Shown piece by piece: positions 28,298 through 38,986 of a DNA stretch of 64,000 nucleotides. Under the pieces are notes generated by a model. It was not told where the DNA came from. It saw only the letters and a program-made list of their open reading frames with translations, and searched no databases. How positions within the stretch are numbered: position 1 is the first letter of the stretch; each line of letters begins with the position of its first letter. Position numbers and translations under genes: made by a program. The DNA is from Bacillus sp. SM2101. Its GTDB lineage: Bacteria; Bacillota; Bacilli; Bacillales; SM2101. The stretch is from positions 392,778 through 456,777 of the forward strand of contig NZ_JAEUFG010000001.1 in NCBI RefSeq assembly GCF_018588585.1, given 5' to 3'.

Positions 28298-30676
28298 TCA
28301 ATCATCCATGAAATCATAAGGTGTAACGTTTTCCATTAATTTTTCTTCTTGTACAATAAAAGGAATGTCATCTTCGTTGTCAATTTCACCTTCATGAGCC
28401 ATTCTTAATTTTTCACATAATGTTGTTTGTCTTATACCATCATCATTACGGCTAACTCCATGTCGAAAAGCTTGCTCTTCACCACATAATATTAGAAATT
28501 TTTTACTTCTTGTAATACCTGTATATAGTAAATTTCTTCTTAGCATGCGGTAATAGCTTTTTACAACTGGCATAATAACGATTGGAAATTCACTACCCTG
28601 AGACTTATGTATGGAACAACAATACGCGTGGGTGATTTGGTTCAAATCTTGTTTTGTATAAGTAACTTCATTTCCCTCAAAAGATACAATAACCATATCT
28701 TGTTTTTCAGTATTTTCCTTGGAGTAGAATATTGAGACAACTTCTCCCATATCTCCATTAAAAACATTACTTTCTGGTTGATTGACGAGTTGCAACACCT
28801 TGTCGCCAATTCTATATATTACATCCCCAAATGACATTTCACGTTTTTGGTCTGACGGAGGGTTAAACATACTTTGTAGCATTTTATTTAATTGATCTAT
28901 ACCTGCAGGCCCACGATACATGGGTGCTAGAACTTGGATATCTCTTGCACTATATCCTTTTTCTTTTGCACTTTGTGCAACCTTTGATACAACATCAAGT
29001 ACTTGATTAGGTCTACATGGTAAAAAAGATCGGTCAGTTTTTTGCGAAACAATATCTCGTGGCAATTGACCTTTTTTAATGTCATGAGCAAGCGCTATGA
29101 TTGAGGATCCTTCTGATTGTCGATAAATTTCAGTTAGACGAACTGTTGGAATAATATTAGCATCTAATAAGTCCTTCAATACTTGTCCTGGCCCAACAGA
29201 TGGCAATTGATCCTCATCTCCAACAATAATCATTTGGATAGATTCAGGTAGTGATTTAAATAGTTGATTTGCCAACCAAACATCAACCATTGACATTTCA
29301 TCTACAATTAACAATTTTCCTTCAATTGGGTTATCTTCATCATGTTCAAATCCATCGACTCCATTCCAACCTAATAAGCGATGTATTGTCACAGCCTTTA
29401 AACCTGTAGCTTCACTCATGCGCTTTGCAGCTCTACCTGTAGGGGCAACGAGTAGTATTGGAAACGGATTTTCTTTATTATAATCACTAGGGTTTAATGA
29501 ACAGCCATGTAAATCTGCATATACATTTACAATTCCATTAATAACTGTCGTCTTCCCAGTCCCAGGTCCTCCGGTTAGTAAAAGCATTGGTGATAATAAG
29601 GCTTTTTGAATTGCCTCTTTTTGTGAAGGTGCATACTGAACATTGAGATATTCTTCTATATTACCTAGCGACAATAAGAATTCTGAATCTGGAAATTGAT
29701 CCTCATATTCAGTTTGACTCAATATTCGACCAATATTTGTTACAAGTCCTTTTTCTGAAAAGAATAATGAAGGACTGTAAATTTTATCCTCTTCAACAAT
29801 AATTTTATCTTCTTCCGACAGATGAGTAATAATCCGAGAGATATCTTCTTCATCCATGGAATCACGCTTATTTTCTTCTAGTAATTCTTTTACATCCCTA
29901 ATTAATTGATGTAAATATTGATATGTATGCCCTTCTTGAATTGATTGCTGATCAAGCATATAAAGACAACCTGCCTTTATACGATGCGGATTATTGCCCG
30001 AGATGCCTAACATATACCCAAGCTCATCCGCTCTACTAAAGCCAACTCCTTCAACATCTTCTACTAGCTGGTAAGGGTTGTTTTGGATAATTTGTAATGT
30101 TTCATCTTTGTATACTTGATAAATCTTCATTGATAATTGCGGACCGAATCCATATTGAGATAACGCAATCATTATTTGTTCAAGACCTTGATGTTCTTTT
30201 AACGTATCAACTATTTGCTGAGCTTTATCTTTTGAAAGTTTAGGTACCTTTTCAAGAGCTGAAGGATTTTGTAAAATTGTTGAGATTGCAGCTTCACCTA
30301 ATACATCGACAATGTTGCTTGCTGTTTTTTTACCCACTCCTTGAAATAGATCACTTGATAAGTACTGTATAATCCCTTGCTTCGTTTGAGGAAGATCTTT
30401 CCTGAAACTATCGACGTGAAATTGCATGCCAAACTTAGGATGTTCCTTCAGTTTACCAAAAAAGATATATGTTTCATCTTCATGGATACGAGGGAAATAA
30501 CCTGTGACAACTGCTTCTTTTTCTGTATATTGTTCGTTCGTTTCCTGCAATCGGATGCGAACGACTGAATATAGATTGGCTTCATTGTGAAAGATGGTGA
30601 CTAGATGTGTACCCTTCATATACTTCTGCTCTTCATTATACAAATCCAGCACTCCTTGTTGCTCCATCAGCATCAT
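28298..30676 (-). CDS. recD2: ATP-dependent 5'-3' DNA helicase RecD2
   Basis: A 792-aa superfamily 1B helicase. The long N-terminal region with tandem helix-hairpin-helix segments (SSDLFQGVGKKTASNIVDVL, VEDVEGVGFSRADELGYMLG) distinguishes RecD2 from RecD of RecBCD. The motor has Walker A in LLTGGPGTGKTTVI, the Walker B region in LLIVDEMSMVD, and C-terminal motifs AYCCSIHKSQGSEFP and LLYTGITRSKK. It acts in replication fork progress and mismatch repair. Three possible ATG starts lie close together after AAAGGAGGG. Position matches yrrC. Confidence 0.95.
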   Translation of the reverse strand: MMLMEQQGVLDLYNEEQKYMKGTHLVTIFHNEANLYSVVRIRLQETNEQYTEKEAVVTGYFPRIHEDETYIFFGKLKEHPKFGMQFHVDSFRKDLPQTKQGIIQYLSSDLFQGVGKKTASNIVDVLGEAAISTILQNPSALEKVPKLSKDKAQQIVDTLKEHQGLEQIMIALSQYGFGPQLSMKIYQVYKDETLQIIQNNPYQLVEDVEGVGFSRADELGYMLGISGNNPHRIKAGCLYMLDQQSIQEGHTYQYLHQLIRDVKELLEENKRDSMDEEDISRIITHLSEEDKIIVEEDKIYSPSLFFSEKGLVTNIGRILSQTEYEDQFPDSEFLLSLGNIEEYLNVQYAPSQKEAIQKALLSPMLLLTGGPGTGKTTVINGIVNVYADLHGCSLNPSDYNKENPFPILLVAPTGRAAKRMSEATGLKAVTIHRLLGWNGVDGFEHDEDNPIEGKLLIVDEMSMVDVWLANQLFKSLPESIQMIIVGDEDQLPSVGPGQVLKDLLDANIIPTVRLTEIYRQSEGSSIIALAHDIKKGQLPRDIVSQKTDRSFLPCRPNQVLDVVSKVAQSAKEKGYSARDIQVLAPMYRGPAGIDQLNKMLQSMFNPPSDQKREMSFGDVIYRIGDKVLQLVNQPESNVFNGDMGEVVSIFYSKENTEKQDMVIVSFEGNEVTYTKQDLNQITHAYCCSIHKSQGSEFPIVIMPVVKSYYRMLRRNLLYTGITRSKKFLILCGEEQAFRHGVSRNDDGIRQTTLCEKLRMAHEGEIDNEDDIPFIVQEEKLMENVTPYDFMDD

Positions 30677-30934
30677 TTCCCTCCTTTCATTACGAATCGT
30701 AAATATGTATGTTACGAGTTGCCGTTTGATCTAAAAACACTATATAAAAGCACGTCCTAGCACAATGTAACAGCGACTAATCAAGGCGTTGTTACAGTAC
30801 TGCATCTAATTGACAGATACCAAGTTACAATTCGTGGCATCTTTCCTTTATAGAGTGATGATAAAAGTACCAAAATACTTCTGGTTGTATCACTATAGAA
30901 ACATTACCGAAGAATAAAATCTATTATGAAAACA

Positions 30935-31588
30935 TTAAGTTTGCTCTATTATTTTTTTTCCATGAGCAGCTAATACATGATCTGGTTGAATCTCACATGC
31001 CTTATTAAACATCGCTAAAGCTTGCTCACCATTTTCTTTGAATGCATACGCAACACCTAAATTATAAAATGCATCCGCATGATTAGGGTCTAAATGAATG
31101 ACCTGTTGAAACTGTTCCATGGCTTGATCAATTAGATTTTCATTCGCAAGACATAAGCCGTATTGAAACCTCGCTTCGGCATCATCGACATTTAGTTCAA
31201 CTGCTCTTTGAAAATAAGGTAAAGCGAGTTTGGGTTGATCTAATTGTAACAACGACATACCTAGCATAAAATACGTATCAGAGTTTGTTAAACCTTTTTT
31301 CATAGCTATTTCGAACATATTCTTTGCATCTGTATATTTTTCATTATTGTAGTGTAAGTTACCAGTGCTGTAATAAGCCGCACCACTATCTTCATCAAGC
31401 TCAATTGCTTTATTAAAAAAAGCTATCGCCTTTTCGTTTTCACCTAAGGCAGAAAGCAAGTTCCCAAAATTGATATATGCGATTGGATCCTTTGGTGAAT
31501 CTTCAATAGCTTGATTAAACACCTTTGCAGCTTCTTCATATTTTCCTTCTTGCATATATTGAATTCCTAGCTTATTATTATCAACCAT
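30935..31588 (-). CDS. yrrB: Tetratricopeptide repeat protein YrrB
   Basis: A 217-aa protein made almost entirely of six 34-residue TPR units (for example EGKYEEAAKVFNQAIEDSPK, NEKAIAFFNKAIELD, IDQAMEQFQQVIHLDPNH). TPR solenoids mediate protein contacts; the partner is unknown. The ATG at 31588 follows GGAGG at eight bases; an in-frame TTG at 31603 overlaps it. Located between recD2 and mnmA as in B. subtilis, where yrrB structure has been solved. The upstream gap 30677-30934 holds only a decayed repeat. Confidence 0.88.
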   Translation of the reverse strand: MVDNNKLGIQYMQEGKYEEAAKVFNQAIEDSPKDPIAYINFGNLLSALGENEKAIAFFNKAIELDEDSGAAYYSTGNLHYNNEKYTDAKNMFEIAMKKGLTNSDTYFMLGMSLLQLDQPKLALPYFQRAVELNVDDAEARFQYGLCLANENLIDQAMEQFQQVIHLDPNHADAFYNLGVAYAFKENGEQALAMFNKACEIQPDHVLAAHGKKIIEQT

Positions 31589-31747
31589 TTTTAAAACCTC
31601 CAATTAGCTATTAGTATAGCATAGGAATGATACTAGTGCCTCAATACACTTTGATGGCACTGTTACGTTCATCAAAGTTGTAAATCCAATCATAACAGAA
31701 TTTTATTGTTACTAAAACGTATAATTACAAGAGGTTGTATTGCACCT

Positions 31748-31786
31748 AAAAAGCTTCACCTCTGCATAAGTGAGGTGAAGCTTTTT
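31748..31786 (-). terminator. Rho-independent terminator of mnmA
   Basis: A 15-bp perfect stem AAAAAGCTTCACCTC / GAGGTGAAGCTTTTT (31748-31786), symmetric and thus possibly active both ways, 14 bp after the mnmA stop. Confidence 0.88.
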
Positions 31787-31799
31787 CTAAAATATTTTA

Positions 31800-32942
<1,143 letters not shown>

Positions 32943-34088
32943 TTAATGTTTTGTTAACCGTTTCACAATTTTGGTTATTTCATATGCTGCTTTTCGGATT
33001 TCTTCCTCATTATTTCCATAACCAAAACTAAACCTGATCGAAGATTGTATTCTCTCAGAGCCGTTCCCAAACATCGCTACTAAAACATGTGATGGATCAA
33101 CAGAACCGGCAGTACAAGCCGAGCCACTAGAAGCCGCAATACCTATAAGATCTAAGTTAACAAGTAAAGCCTCGACACTTACTCCTGCAAAACTAACATT
33201 TAATATATTTGGTACAGTCAATTCAAGGTCTCCATTGATACTGAAATCAATTTCTTCTTGTTTGAATATATCTATCATTTGTTTTTTATAGTTGCTATAT
33301 AGCTCAAAGCGTTCATTCCTGCCTTTGTTGCTTAATTGAACAGCATGCTTAAGACCGACAATACTCGCCACGTTTTCTGTGCCTGCACGTCTCTTTCTTT
33401 CTTGTTCACCACCATGTAAACTTGGAGTGATTTTCACTCCAGAACGAACGTATAAATACCCAACACCTTTTGGGCCGTTAATTTTATGCCCTGAAACCGA
33501 TAATAAATCAATACCAAGGTCATCGACATGAATAGGGAATAAATTATACCCCTGTACAATATCTGAATGAACATACGCACCATTTGCTCTTACAATTTCA
33601 CTTAACTCTTTAATAGGTTGAATTGCACCAACTTCGTTATTAGCTAACATAATTGACACAAGAATCGTTTGATCTGTCAATGATGCCTTTACATCTTCAA
33701 TAGAAACAATTCCATTCTCCTGCACTGGTAAATACGTAACCTTAAAGCCTTGGGTTTCTAAATATTCACAAGTATGCAAAATAGCGTGATGCTCAACCTT
33801 AGTTGTAATTATATGGTTACCTCGGTGTTTATTTGCTAATGCAACTCCAATCAGAGCTAAATTATCTGCTTCCGTACCACCACTCGTAAAAATAATTTCT
33901 GTTGACTTGGCACCAATATTAGCAGAGATTGTTTGTCTAGCATCATCTATGGCTTGGCGACTTTCCCTGCCAAAGGAGTGAATACTAGAAGGGTTACCGA
34001 AAATTCCACTCATATATGGGCTCATCTCTTTAACAACGTCTGGATGAGTTGGAGAAGTTGCCGCATGGTCAAGATATATTCTTTCCAT
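32943..34088 (-). CDS. iscS: Cysteine desulfurase (IscS/NifS type, YrvO)
   Basis: A 381-aa PLP enzyme that removes sulfur from cysteine as a persulfide. The PLP lysine lies in LLSVSGHKINGPKG, the active cysteine in ASSGSACTAGSVDPSH, and the start is MERIYLDHAATSPTHP. Next to mnmA it most likely serves tRNA thiolation (YrvO) rather than general Fe-S assembly. It is separated from cymR by a 290-bp tandem repeat array, unusual for genes normally co-transcribed. Confidence 0.95.
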   Translation of the reverse strand: MERIYLDHAATSPTHPDVVKEMSPYMSGIFGNPSSIHSFGRESRQAIDDARQTISANIGAKSTEIIFTSGGTEADNLALIGVALANKHRGNHIITTKVEHHAILHTCEYLETQGFKVTYLPVQENGIVSIEDVKASLTDQTILVSIMLANNEVGAIQPIKELSEIVRANGAYVHSDIVQGYNLFPIHVDDLGIDLLSVSGHKINGPKGVGYLYVRSGVKITPSLHGGEQERKRRAGTENVASIVGLKHAVQLSNKGRNERFELYSNYKKQMIDIFKQEEIDFSINGDLELTVPNILNVSFAGVSVEALLVNLDLIGIAASSGSACTAGSVDPSHVLVAMFGNGSERIQSSIRFSFGYGNNEEEIRKAAYEITKIVKRLTKH

Positions 34089-34103
34089 TGTATTCCTCCT
34101 TAA

Positions 34104-34380
34104 ATGAAATGCGCAAGCGACATGCTCATCCCCGAACCTCGAGGGGATAGTTGCTGAAGCTTAGACTACCATGAAATGCGTAAGCGGCTTGCTCATCCCC
34201 GACCCTCGAGGGGATAGGCGCTGAAGCTAGACTACCATGAAATGCGTAAGCGGCTTGCTCATCCCCGACAAGCACTGGAGTCATTTCACATGAAGACGCT
34301 TTTTGTCTTCAGGTGAAATGGCGAAGTGACCTCGAGGGGATAGGCGCTGAAGCTAGACTACCATGAAATGCGCAAACAAC
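34104..34380. repeat. Tandem array of Bacillaceae palindromic repeats
   Basis: Three units starting with ATGAAATGCG: 34104-34170 (67 bp), 34171-34236 (66 bp) and 34237-34362 (126 bp), then the first 18 bp of a fourth. The short units contain ATCCCC...GGGGAT hairpins but lack the internal segment (CACTGGAGTCATTTCACATG...CAGGTGAAATGG) present in the third. The array fills the gap between cymR and the desulfurase gene. Confidence 0.85.
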
Positions 34381-34797
34381 TTATATATAAAACATGTAAG
34401 ATTCTTGATCTCCACCACTGTAACTTGCTAAATCCTCTAGTGTAGTATTATCTAGGACATCTTTCACAGCATCACGAATTCGTATCCATAACTGCCTTTT
34501 GGCAGGCTCTTCATCATCTAAAACCTCAACTGGACTAATTGGTCCCTCTAAAACTCTAATAATATCTCCAGCAGTTATCTTTGATGGATCATCTGCTAAC
34601 ACATATCCACCGTACGCTCCTCGAATGCTCTTTACTAACCTAGCATTGCGTAAAGGAGCAATCAATTGCTCTAAATAATGTTCAGATAGATCATGAGTTT
34701 TAGCGATAGATTTTAACGAAATCGGCCCATCACCATATTTCTTGGCCAATTCAATCATTATTGTAAGTCCATACCTACCTTTAGTCGAAATCTTCAT
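34381..34797 (-). CDS. cymR: Rrf2-family regulator CymR
   Basis: A 138-aa winged-helix repressor, start MKISTKGRYGLTIMIELAKKYG, with recognition region HDLSEHYLEQLIAPLRNARLV and the Rrf2 wing SIRGAYGGYVLADDPSKI. It lacks the cysteine cluster of Fe-S Rrf2 proteins, as CymR does. CymR with CysK represses sulfur uptake and the mccAB pathway, so targets probably include the cluster at 8.4-11.9 kb. Synteny with desulfurase and mnmA supports the name. Confidence 0.92.
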   Translation of the reverse strand: MKISTKGRYGLTIMIELAKKYGDGPISLKSIAKTHDLSEHYLEQLIAPLRNARLVKSIRGAYGGYVLADDPSKITAGDIIRVLEGPISPVEVLDDEEPAKRQLWIRIRDAVKDVLDNTTLEDLASYSGGDQESYMFYI

Positions 34798-35063
34798 CCT
34801 TTATATCCCTCCACAAATAAGAAATGCTTAGACACTAGATTTCCCCACGACTGTGGGCAATGGTGAAATTGTCATCTTGATCCTGGTGATAAGCATAAGA
34901 CGAACCTACGAGAGTGCTTTTAAGATCATCTTCTTGTCGCATTGGCTTATACCGGAAGCCGATGGTGCCTGGGGCTAGACATTATCGAAGTCATTAAGTC
35001 CCGTTCACAATCAAAATTTATATTATAAAATGGCTGATGGCTAACCATTGTATAGTTACAGAC

Positions 35064-35197
35064 GGCTGTTCTCGCATGCATTGTTGTTGTACGAACAATT
35101 TGTTTAATCACCATTCGTAACTTCTTTTCTTCATTAAAATATGCCAATAGAATAAATCACTTCAATACTAAAAACAACAATGCTTACTTAAAGAGTC
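35064..35197. repeat. MITE-like palindromic repeat
   Basis: A 134-bp copy with ends GGCTGTTCTCGCATGCATTG and TACTTAAAGAGTC, in the gap between cymR and rarA (34798-35307). The rest of that gap (34840-34985) is a different decayed palindromic sequence ending in GGGGCTAGACATT. Confidence 0.6.
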
Positions 35198-35307
35198 TAC
35201 ATATATAACATTAAGCATTTGCCATTATACCATAATAGTGTATTGTAATACATATTAACATCCTAGAACAAGAACAAAGATTCCAAAAAGTAGGAGAGAT
35301 GATTACT

Positions 35308-36603
35308 TTGTTATTCGAGTCATTGGTTGAATCCCCGTTATCATTTCGAATGAGACCTAGGAAATTAGACGAAATTGTTGGCCAACAACATATAATTGGA
35401 CCAAAAACGGCGTTATATAAAATGATAGTTAATGGCCATGTGCCATCAATATTGTTATATGGAGAACCTGGTATTGGAAAAACTTCGATTGCCAAAGCTA
35501 TTGCCGGGACGGTAAATATGCCCTTCGTTTCTATTAATGCAACTACAGCAGGCAAAAAAGATATAGAAAATGCTGTTAGACAAGCGGAAGTTGAAGGAAG
35601 TTTAATCTTATTTGTCGATGAAGTGCATCGGTTCAATAAAGCACAACAAGACTATCTTTTACCTCATGTTGAAAAAGGTTTAATCACATTAATAGGTGCA
35701 ACTACTGAGAACCCCTTTCATGATGTAAATCCAGCGATTAGAAGCAGGTGCGGTCAAATAAAAGAATTACAACGTATTTCTAGAGAAGATATGATGACAT
35801 TACTATTGAGAGCATTGACTGATTCGACAAGAGGCTTAGGTAGCTTAGACATTGAAATTGCTGATGAAGCTCTTGAAATAATTACTCAGTCGACTAACGG
35901 TGATGCACGATCAGCATTAAATATTCTAGAGGATGTAGTAATAGCATCAAAAGAGGTTGATGTGGAAAAAATCATCGTTCCTATTAAAACAGTAGAAGAA
36001 TGTGTTGAAAATAAAGGTTTTTCTCACGACAAAAAGGGCGATATATACTATTCTCTATTATCTTGCTTGCAAAAGAGTATTAGGGGTAGCGATGTAAATG
36101 CAGCACTTCATTATTTAGCTCGGTTAATAGAGGGTGGAGATTTAACATCAATTATTAGAAGACTAATTGTCATTGCCTATGAAGACATATCTCTCGCTGC
36201 TCCAGAAGTAGCAGTAAGAACGGTTACTGCATGCGAAGCAGTTGAAAGACTTGGCTTGCCAGAGGCAAGAATTCCATTAGCTAACGTCGTTGTAGATCAA
36301 TGTTTGTCTCCTAAAACAAACAGTGCATATAAAGCTCTTGATATGGCACTAGAAGATGTTAGAAAAGGTTATACAGGTGAAATCCCCTTACATTTACGGG
36401 ATGCTCATTATAAAGGAGCTAAAACGATGGGGCATGGAATTGGTTATAAGTATCCTCACGATTATCCTAATGGCTGGGTACATCAGCAATATCTTCCTGA
36501 TGAGCTAAAGGATAAGGAGTACTTTCAACCTAAGCAAAGTGGACAAGAAAAACAATATGCTAAAGTATATGAGCGGCTAAAAGACTTATTTGATGGAAAG
36601 TAA
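35308..36603 (+). CDS. rarA: Replication-associated recombination protein RarA (MgsA)
   Basis: A 431-aa AAA+ clamp-loader-like ATPase. It has Walker A LLYGEPGIGKTSIA, Walker B in LILFVDEVHRFNKAQQD, sensor 1 LIGATTENPF, and the C-terminal MgsA domain (MGHGIGYKYPHDYPNGWV). It acts at stalled forks. The TTG at 35308 is spaced 9-11 bases from GGAGAG; an ATG at 35299 is in frame but only two bases from GGAG, so the start is uncertain by three codons. Transcribed away from cymR. Confidence 0.93.
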   Translation: MLFESLVESPLSFRMRPRKLDEIVGQQHIIGPKTALYKMIVNGHVPSILLYGEPGIGKTSIAKAIAGTVNMPFVSINATTAGKKDIENAVRQAEVEGSLILFVDEVHRFNKAQQDYLLPHVEKGLITLIGATTENPFHDVNPAIRSRCGQIKELQRISREDMMTLLLRALTDSTRGLGSLDIEIADEALEIITQSTNGDARSALNILEDVVIASKEVDVEKIIVPIKTVEECVENKGFSHDKKGDIYYSLLSCLQKSIRGSDVNAALHYLARLIEGGDLTSIIRRLIVIAYEDISLAAPEVAVRTVTACEAVERLGLPEARIPLANVVVDQCLSPKTNSAYKALDMALEDVRKGYTGEIPLHLRDAHYKGAKTMGHGIGYKYPHDYPNGWVHQQYLPDELKDKEYFQPKQSGQEKQYAKVYERLKDLFDGK

Positions 36604-36673
36604 ACTTTAACACCTGAATGAATACTAGCAAAATGTCATCGAACTGCCTAAAACAAAAAAATAAGTACGTAAG

Positions 36674-36712
36674 GGGAGAATTAAATTATATCATTTTAAT
36701 TCTCCCTTTTTT
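36674..36712 (+). terminator. Terminator of rarA
   Basis: Perfect stem GGGAGAATTAAA / TTTAATTCTCCC (36674-36706) followed by six T on the plus strand. It lies between the convergent rarA and pflB genes; in the minus direction the T tract is missing. Confidence 0.85.
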
Positions 36713-36715
36713 CAC

Positions 36716-38971
36716 TTACATACTTTCATGGAATGTTCTATTTATAACCTCAATTTGTTGGTCGCGTGTCAATTTAATAAAATTCACGGCATAACCTGAA
36801 ACACGTATTGTTAATTGTGGATATTTTTCCGGATGCTCCATTGCATCAAGTAACTGTTCACGTTCAAACACGTTAACATTTATATGATGACCATGTTGTG
36901 CCATATATCCATCTAAGATAGAGACAAGATTATTGATTCTCGTTTGCTCTTCTTTACCTAGAGAATTAGGAACCATTGAAAAAGTACAAGAGATTCCATC
37001 TAGACAATCTTCATAAGGAAGCTTTGCTACAGAATTTAGTGATGCTAACGCTCCATTTTTATCACGTCCATGTAACGGGTTGGCACCCGGTGCAAACGCC
37101 TCACCTGCTTTTCTTCCATCAGGTGTTGTACCTGTTTTTTTCCCGTACACAACGTTTGAAGTTATAGTTAATATAGATTGTGTCGGTACAGAAGAACGAT
37201 ACGTCGGATACAGACGAAGCTTATTCATAAATGTCTCAACTAACTCTGTTGCAATCATGTCAACACGATCATCATCGTTACCGAACTGTGGATAATCTCC
37301 GTCAATTTCAAAATCAACCGCGATTCCATACTCATTTCGAATAGGTCTTACTTTTGCGTATTTTATTGCACTTAAAGAATCTGCTACAACCGATAAGCCA
37401 GCGATACCGCAAGCCATAGTACGTAATATTTCCTCATCATGTAGTGCCATTTCAATACGCTCATAAGAATACTGATCATGCATGTAATGTATAATATTTA
37501 ATGTATTCATATATAGCTTCGCTAGCCAATTTAGCATTTCATCATAGTTTTTCATTACTTCTTCATAATTCAAGATATTTGAAGTAATTGGATCAAGGCT
37601 TGGTCCAACTTGCACACCTGACTTTTCATCTATCCCACCGTTAATTGCATATAGTAATGCCTTCGCCAAGTTAGCACGCGCTCCAAAAAACTGCATTTGT
37701 TTACCTATCTTCATGGCAGAAACACAACATGCAATACCGTAATCATCACCGTATTCTTTACGCATTAAATCATCATTTTCATATTGAATGGAACTTGTTT
37801 TTATTGACATTTTTGAACAATATCTTGTGAAATGATCTGGAAGCTCAGTCGACCAAAGTACTGTTAAGTTAGGTTCAGGAGCTGGTCCAAGATTGTCAAG
37901 CGTGTGTAGGAAGCGGAATGATGTTTTGGAAACAAGTGGACGTCCGTCAAGACTCATACCACCAATTGATTCAGTTACCCACGTCGGGTCACCACTAAAC
38001 AACTCGTTATAATCAGGAGTACGCAAAAATTTCACAAGACGTAGCTTCATTACAAAATGATCAACTAATTCTTGGACTTCTGATTCAGTTAGAACCCCAT
38101 TGTGTATATCTCTTTCAAAATATATATCTAAAAATGTGGATACACGACCGAGACTCATCGCAGCGCCATTTTGTTCTTTTATCGCTGCAAGGTATGCAAA
38201 ATATAGCCATTGAATTGCTTCTCTAGCGTTTACAGCGGGTTTTGATATATCATACCCGTATGATGCAGCCATATCTTTTAACTCTTGTAATGCTCTAAAT
38301 TGTTCAGAAATCTCTTCACGATCACGGATAACTGTGTCACTCATTAAATCATTCTCTAATCGAGCATGAGCCTTGCTTTTTTCTTCCATCAAACGGTCTA
38401 CACCATATAATGCTACTCTGCGATAATCACCGATAATTCTTCCTCGTCCGTATGCATCTGGTAACCCAGTAATGATACCAGCTTTACGTGCCTTCCTCAT
38501 TTCTGGAGTATAAGCATCGAAGACCCCTTGATTATGTGTTTTTCGATACTCAGTAAACGTTTTCTCGACTTCTGTATCGAGATCATATCCATAAGCCTCG
38601 CAAGCATCTTTTACCATACGGATACCACCAAAAGGTTGGATGGAACGTTTTAATGGCTCATCCGTTTGTAGCCCTACAACGCTTTCAAGATTTTTATCAA
38701 TATATCCTGGCTCATGTGAAGTAATGGTTGATACTGTTTGTGTATCAATATCAAGTACACCACCATTGTCCCGTTCCTGTTTCATCAACTCTAATACTTT
38801 ATCCCAAAGTTGAGTGGTTTTTAGAGTTGGGGGGGCAAGGAAATCTTCCTTGCCCGTATAGGGTGTAACATTTGTTTGAATAAAATCTCGTACATCTATG
38901 GAATCTAGCCATTTTCCTTCTTTGAAGTTCTTCCAAGCAACTTCCGTTGGAATCGTACTCAATCTGTTCAT
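36716..38971 (-). CDS. pflB: Formate C-acetyltransferase (pyruvate formate-lyase)
   Basis: A 751-aa glycyl-radical enzyme converting pyruvate and CoA to acetyl-CoA and formate under anoxia. The paired active-site cysteines are Cys415-Cys416 in [10 protein letters not shown]; the radical glycine is Gly726 in RVSGYAV. The full length and both motifs argue for pyruvate rather than glycerol or choline substrates. It follows adhE by 15 bp, so the acetyl-CoA produced can be reduced to ethanol by the co-expressed enzyme. The activating enzyme gene pflA is not present in the window. Confidence 0.96.
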   Translation of the reverse strand: MNRLSTIPTEVAWKNFKEGKWLDSIDVRDFIQTNVTPYTGKEDFLAPPTLKTTQLWDKVLELMKQERDNGGVLDIDTQTVSTITSHEPGYIDKNLESVVGLQTDEPLKRSIQPFGGIRMVKDACEAYGYDLDTEVEKTFTEYRKTHNQGVFDAYTPEMRKARKAGIITGLPDAYGRGRIIGDYRRVALYGVDRLMEEKSKAHARLENDLMSDTVIRDREEISEQFRALQELKDMAASYGYDISKPAVNAREAIQWLYFAYLAAIKEQNGAAMSLGRVSTFLDIYFERDIHNGVLTESEVQELVDHFVMKLRLVKFLRTPDYNELFSGDPTWVTESIGGMSLDGRPLVSKTSFRFLHTLDNLGPAPEPNLTVLWSTELPDHFTRYCSKMSIKTSSIQYENDDLMRKEYGDDYGIACCVSAMKIGKQMQFFGARANLAKALLYAINGGIDEKSGVQVGPSLDPITSNILNYEEVMKNYDEMLNWLAKLYMNTLNIIHYMHDQYSYERIEMALHDEEILRTMACGIAGLSVVADSLSAIKYAKVRPIRNEYGIAVDFEIDGDYPQFGNDDDRVDMIATELVETFMNKLRLYPTYRSSVPTQSILTITSNVVYGKKTGTTPDGRKAGEAFAPGANPLHGRDKNGALASLNSVAKLPYEDCLDGISCTFSMVPNSLGKEEQTRINNLVSILDGYMAQHGHHINVNVFEREQLLDAMEHPEKYPQLTIRVSGYAVNFIKLTRDQQIEVINRTFHESM

Positions 38972-38986
38972 CCTAATCCCCCCAAA

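Noticed and set aside
30700..30900. Possible MITE copy between recD2 and the TPR gene
   Set aside because: Only the segment 'attcgtggcatctttccttta' matches the family; both terminal arms are missing, so it was not listed as a copy.
35211..35636. Long open frame antisense to the start of rarA
   Set aside because: It is the mirror of the conserved AAA+ domain; the rarA reading has clear motifs while this one has none.
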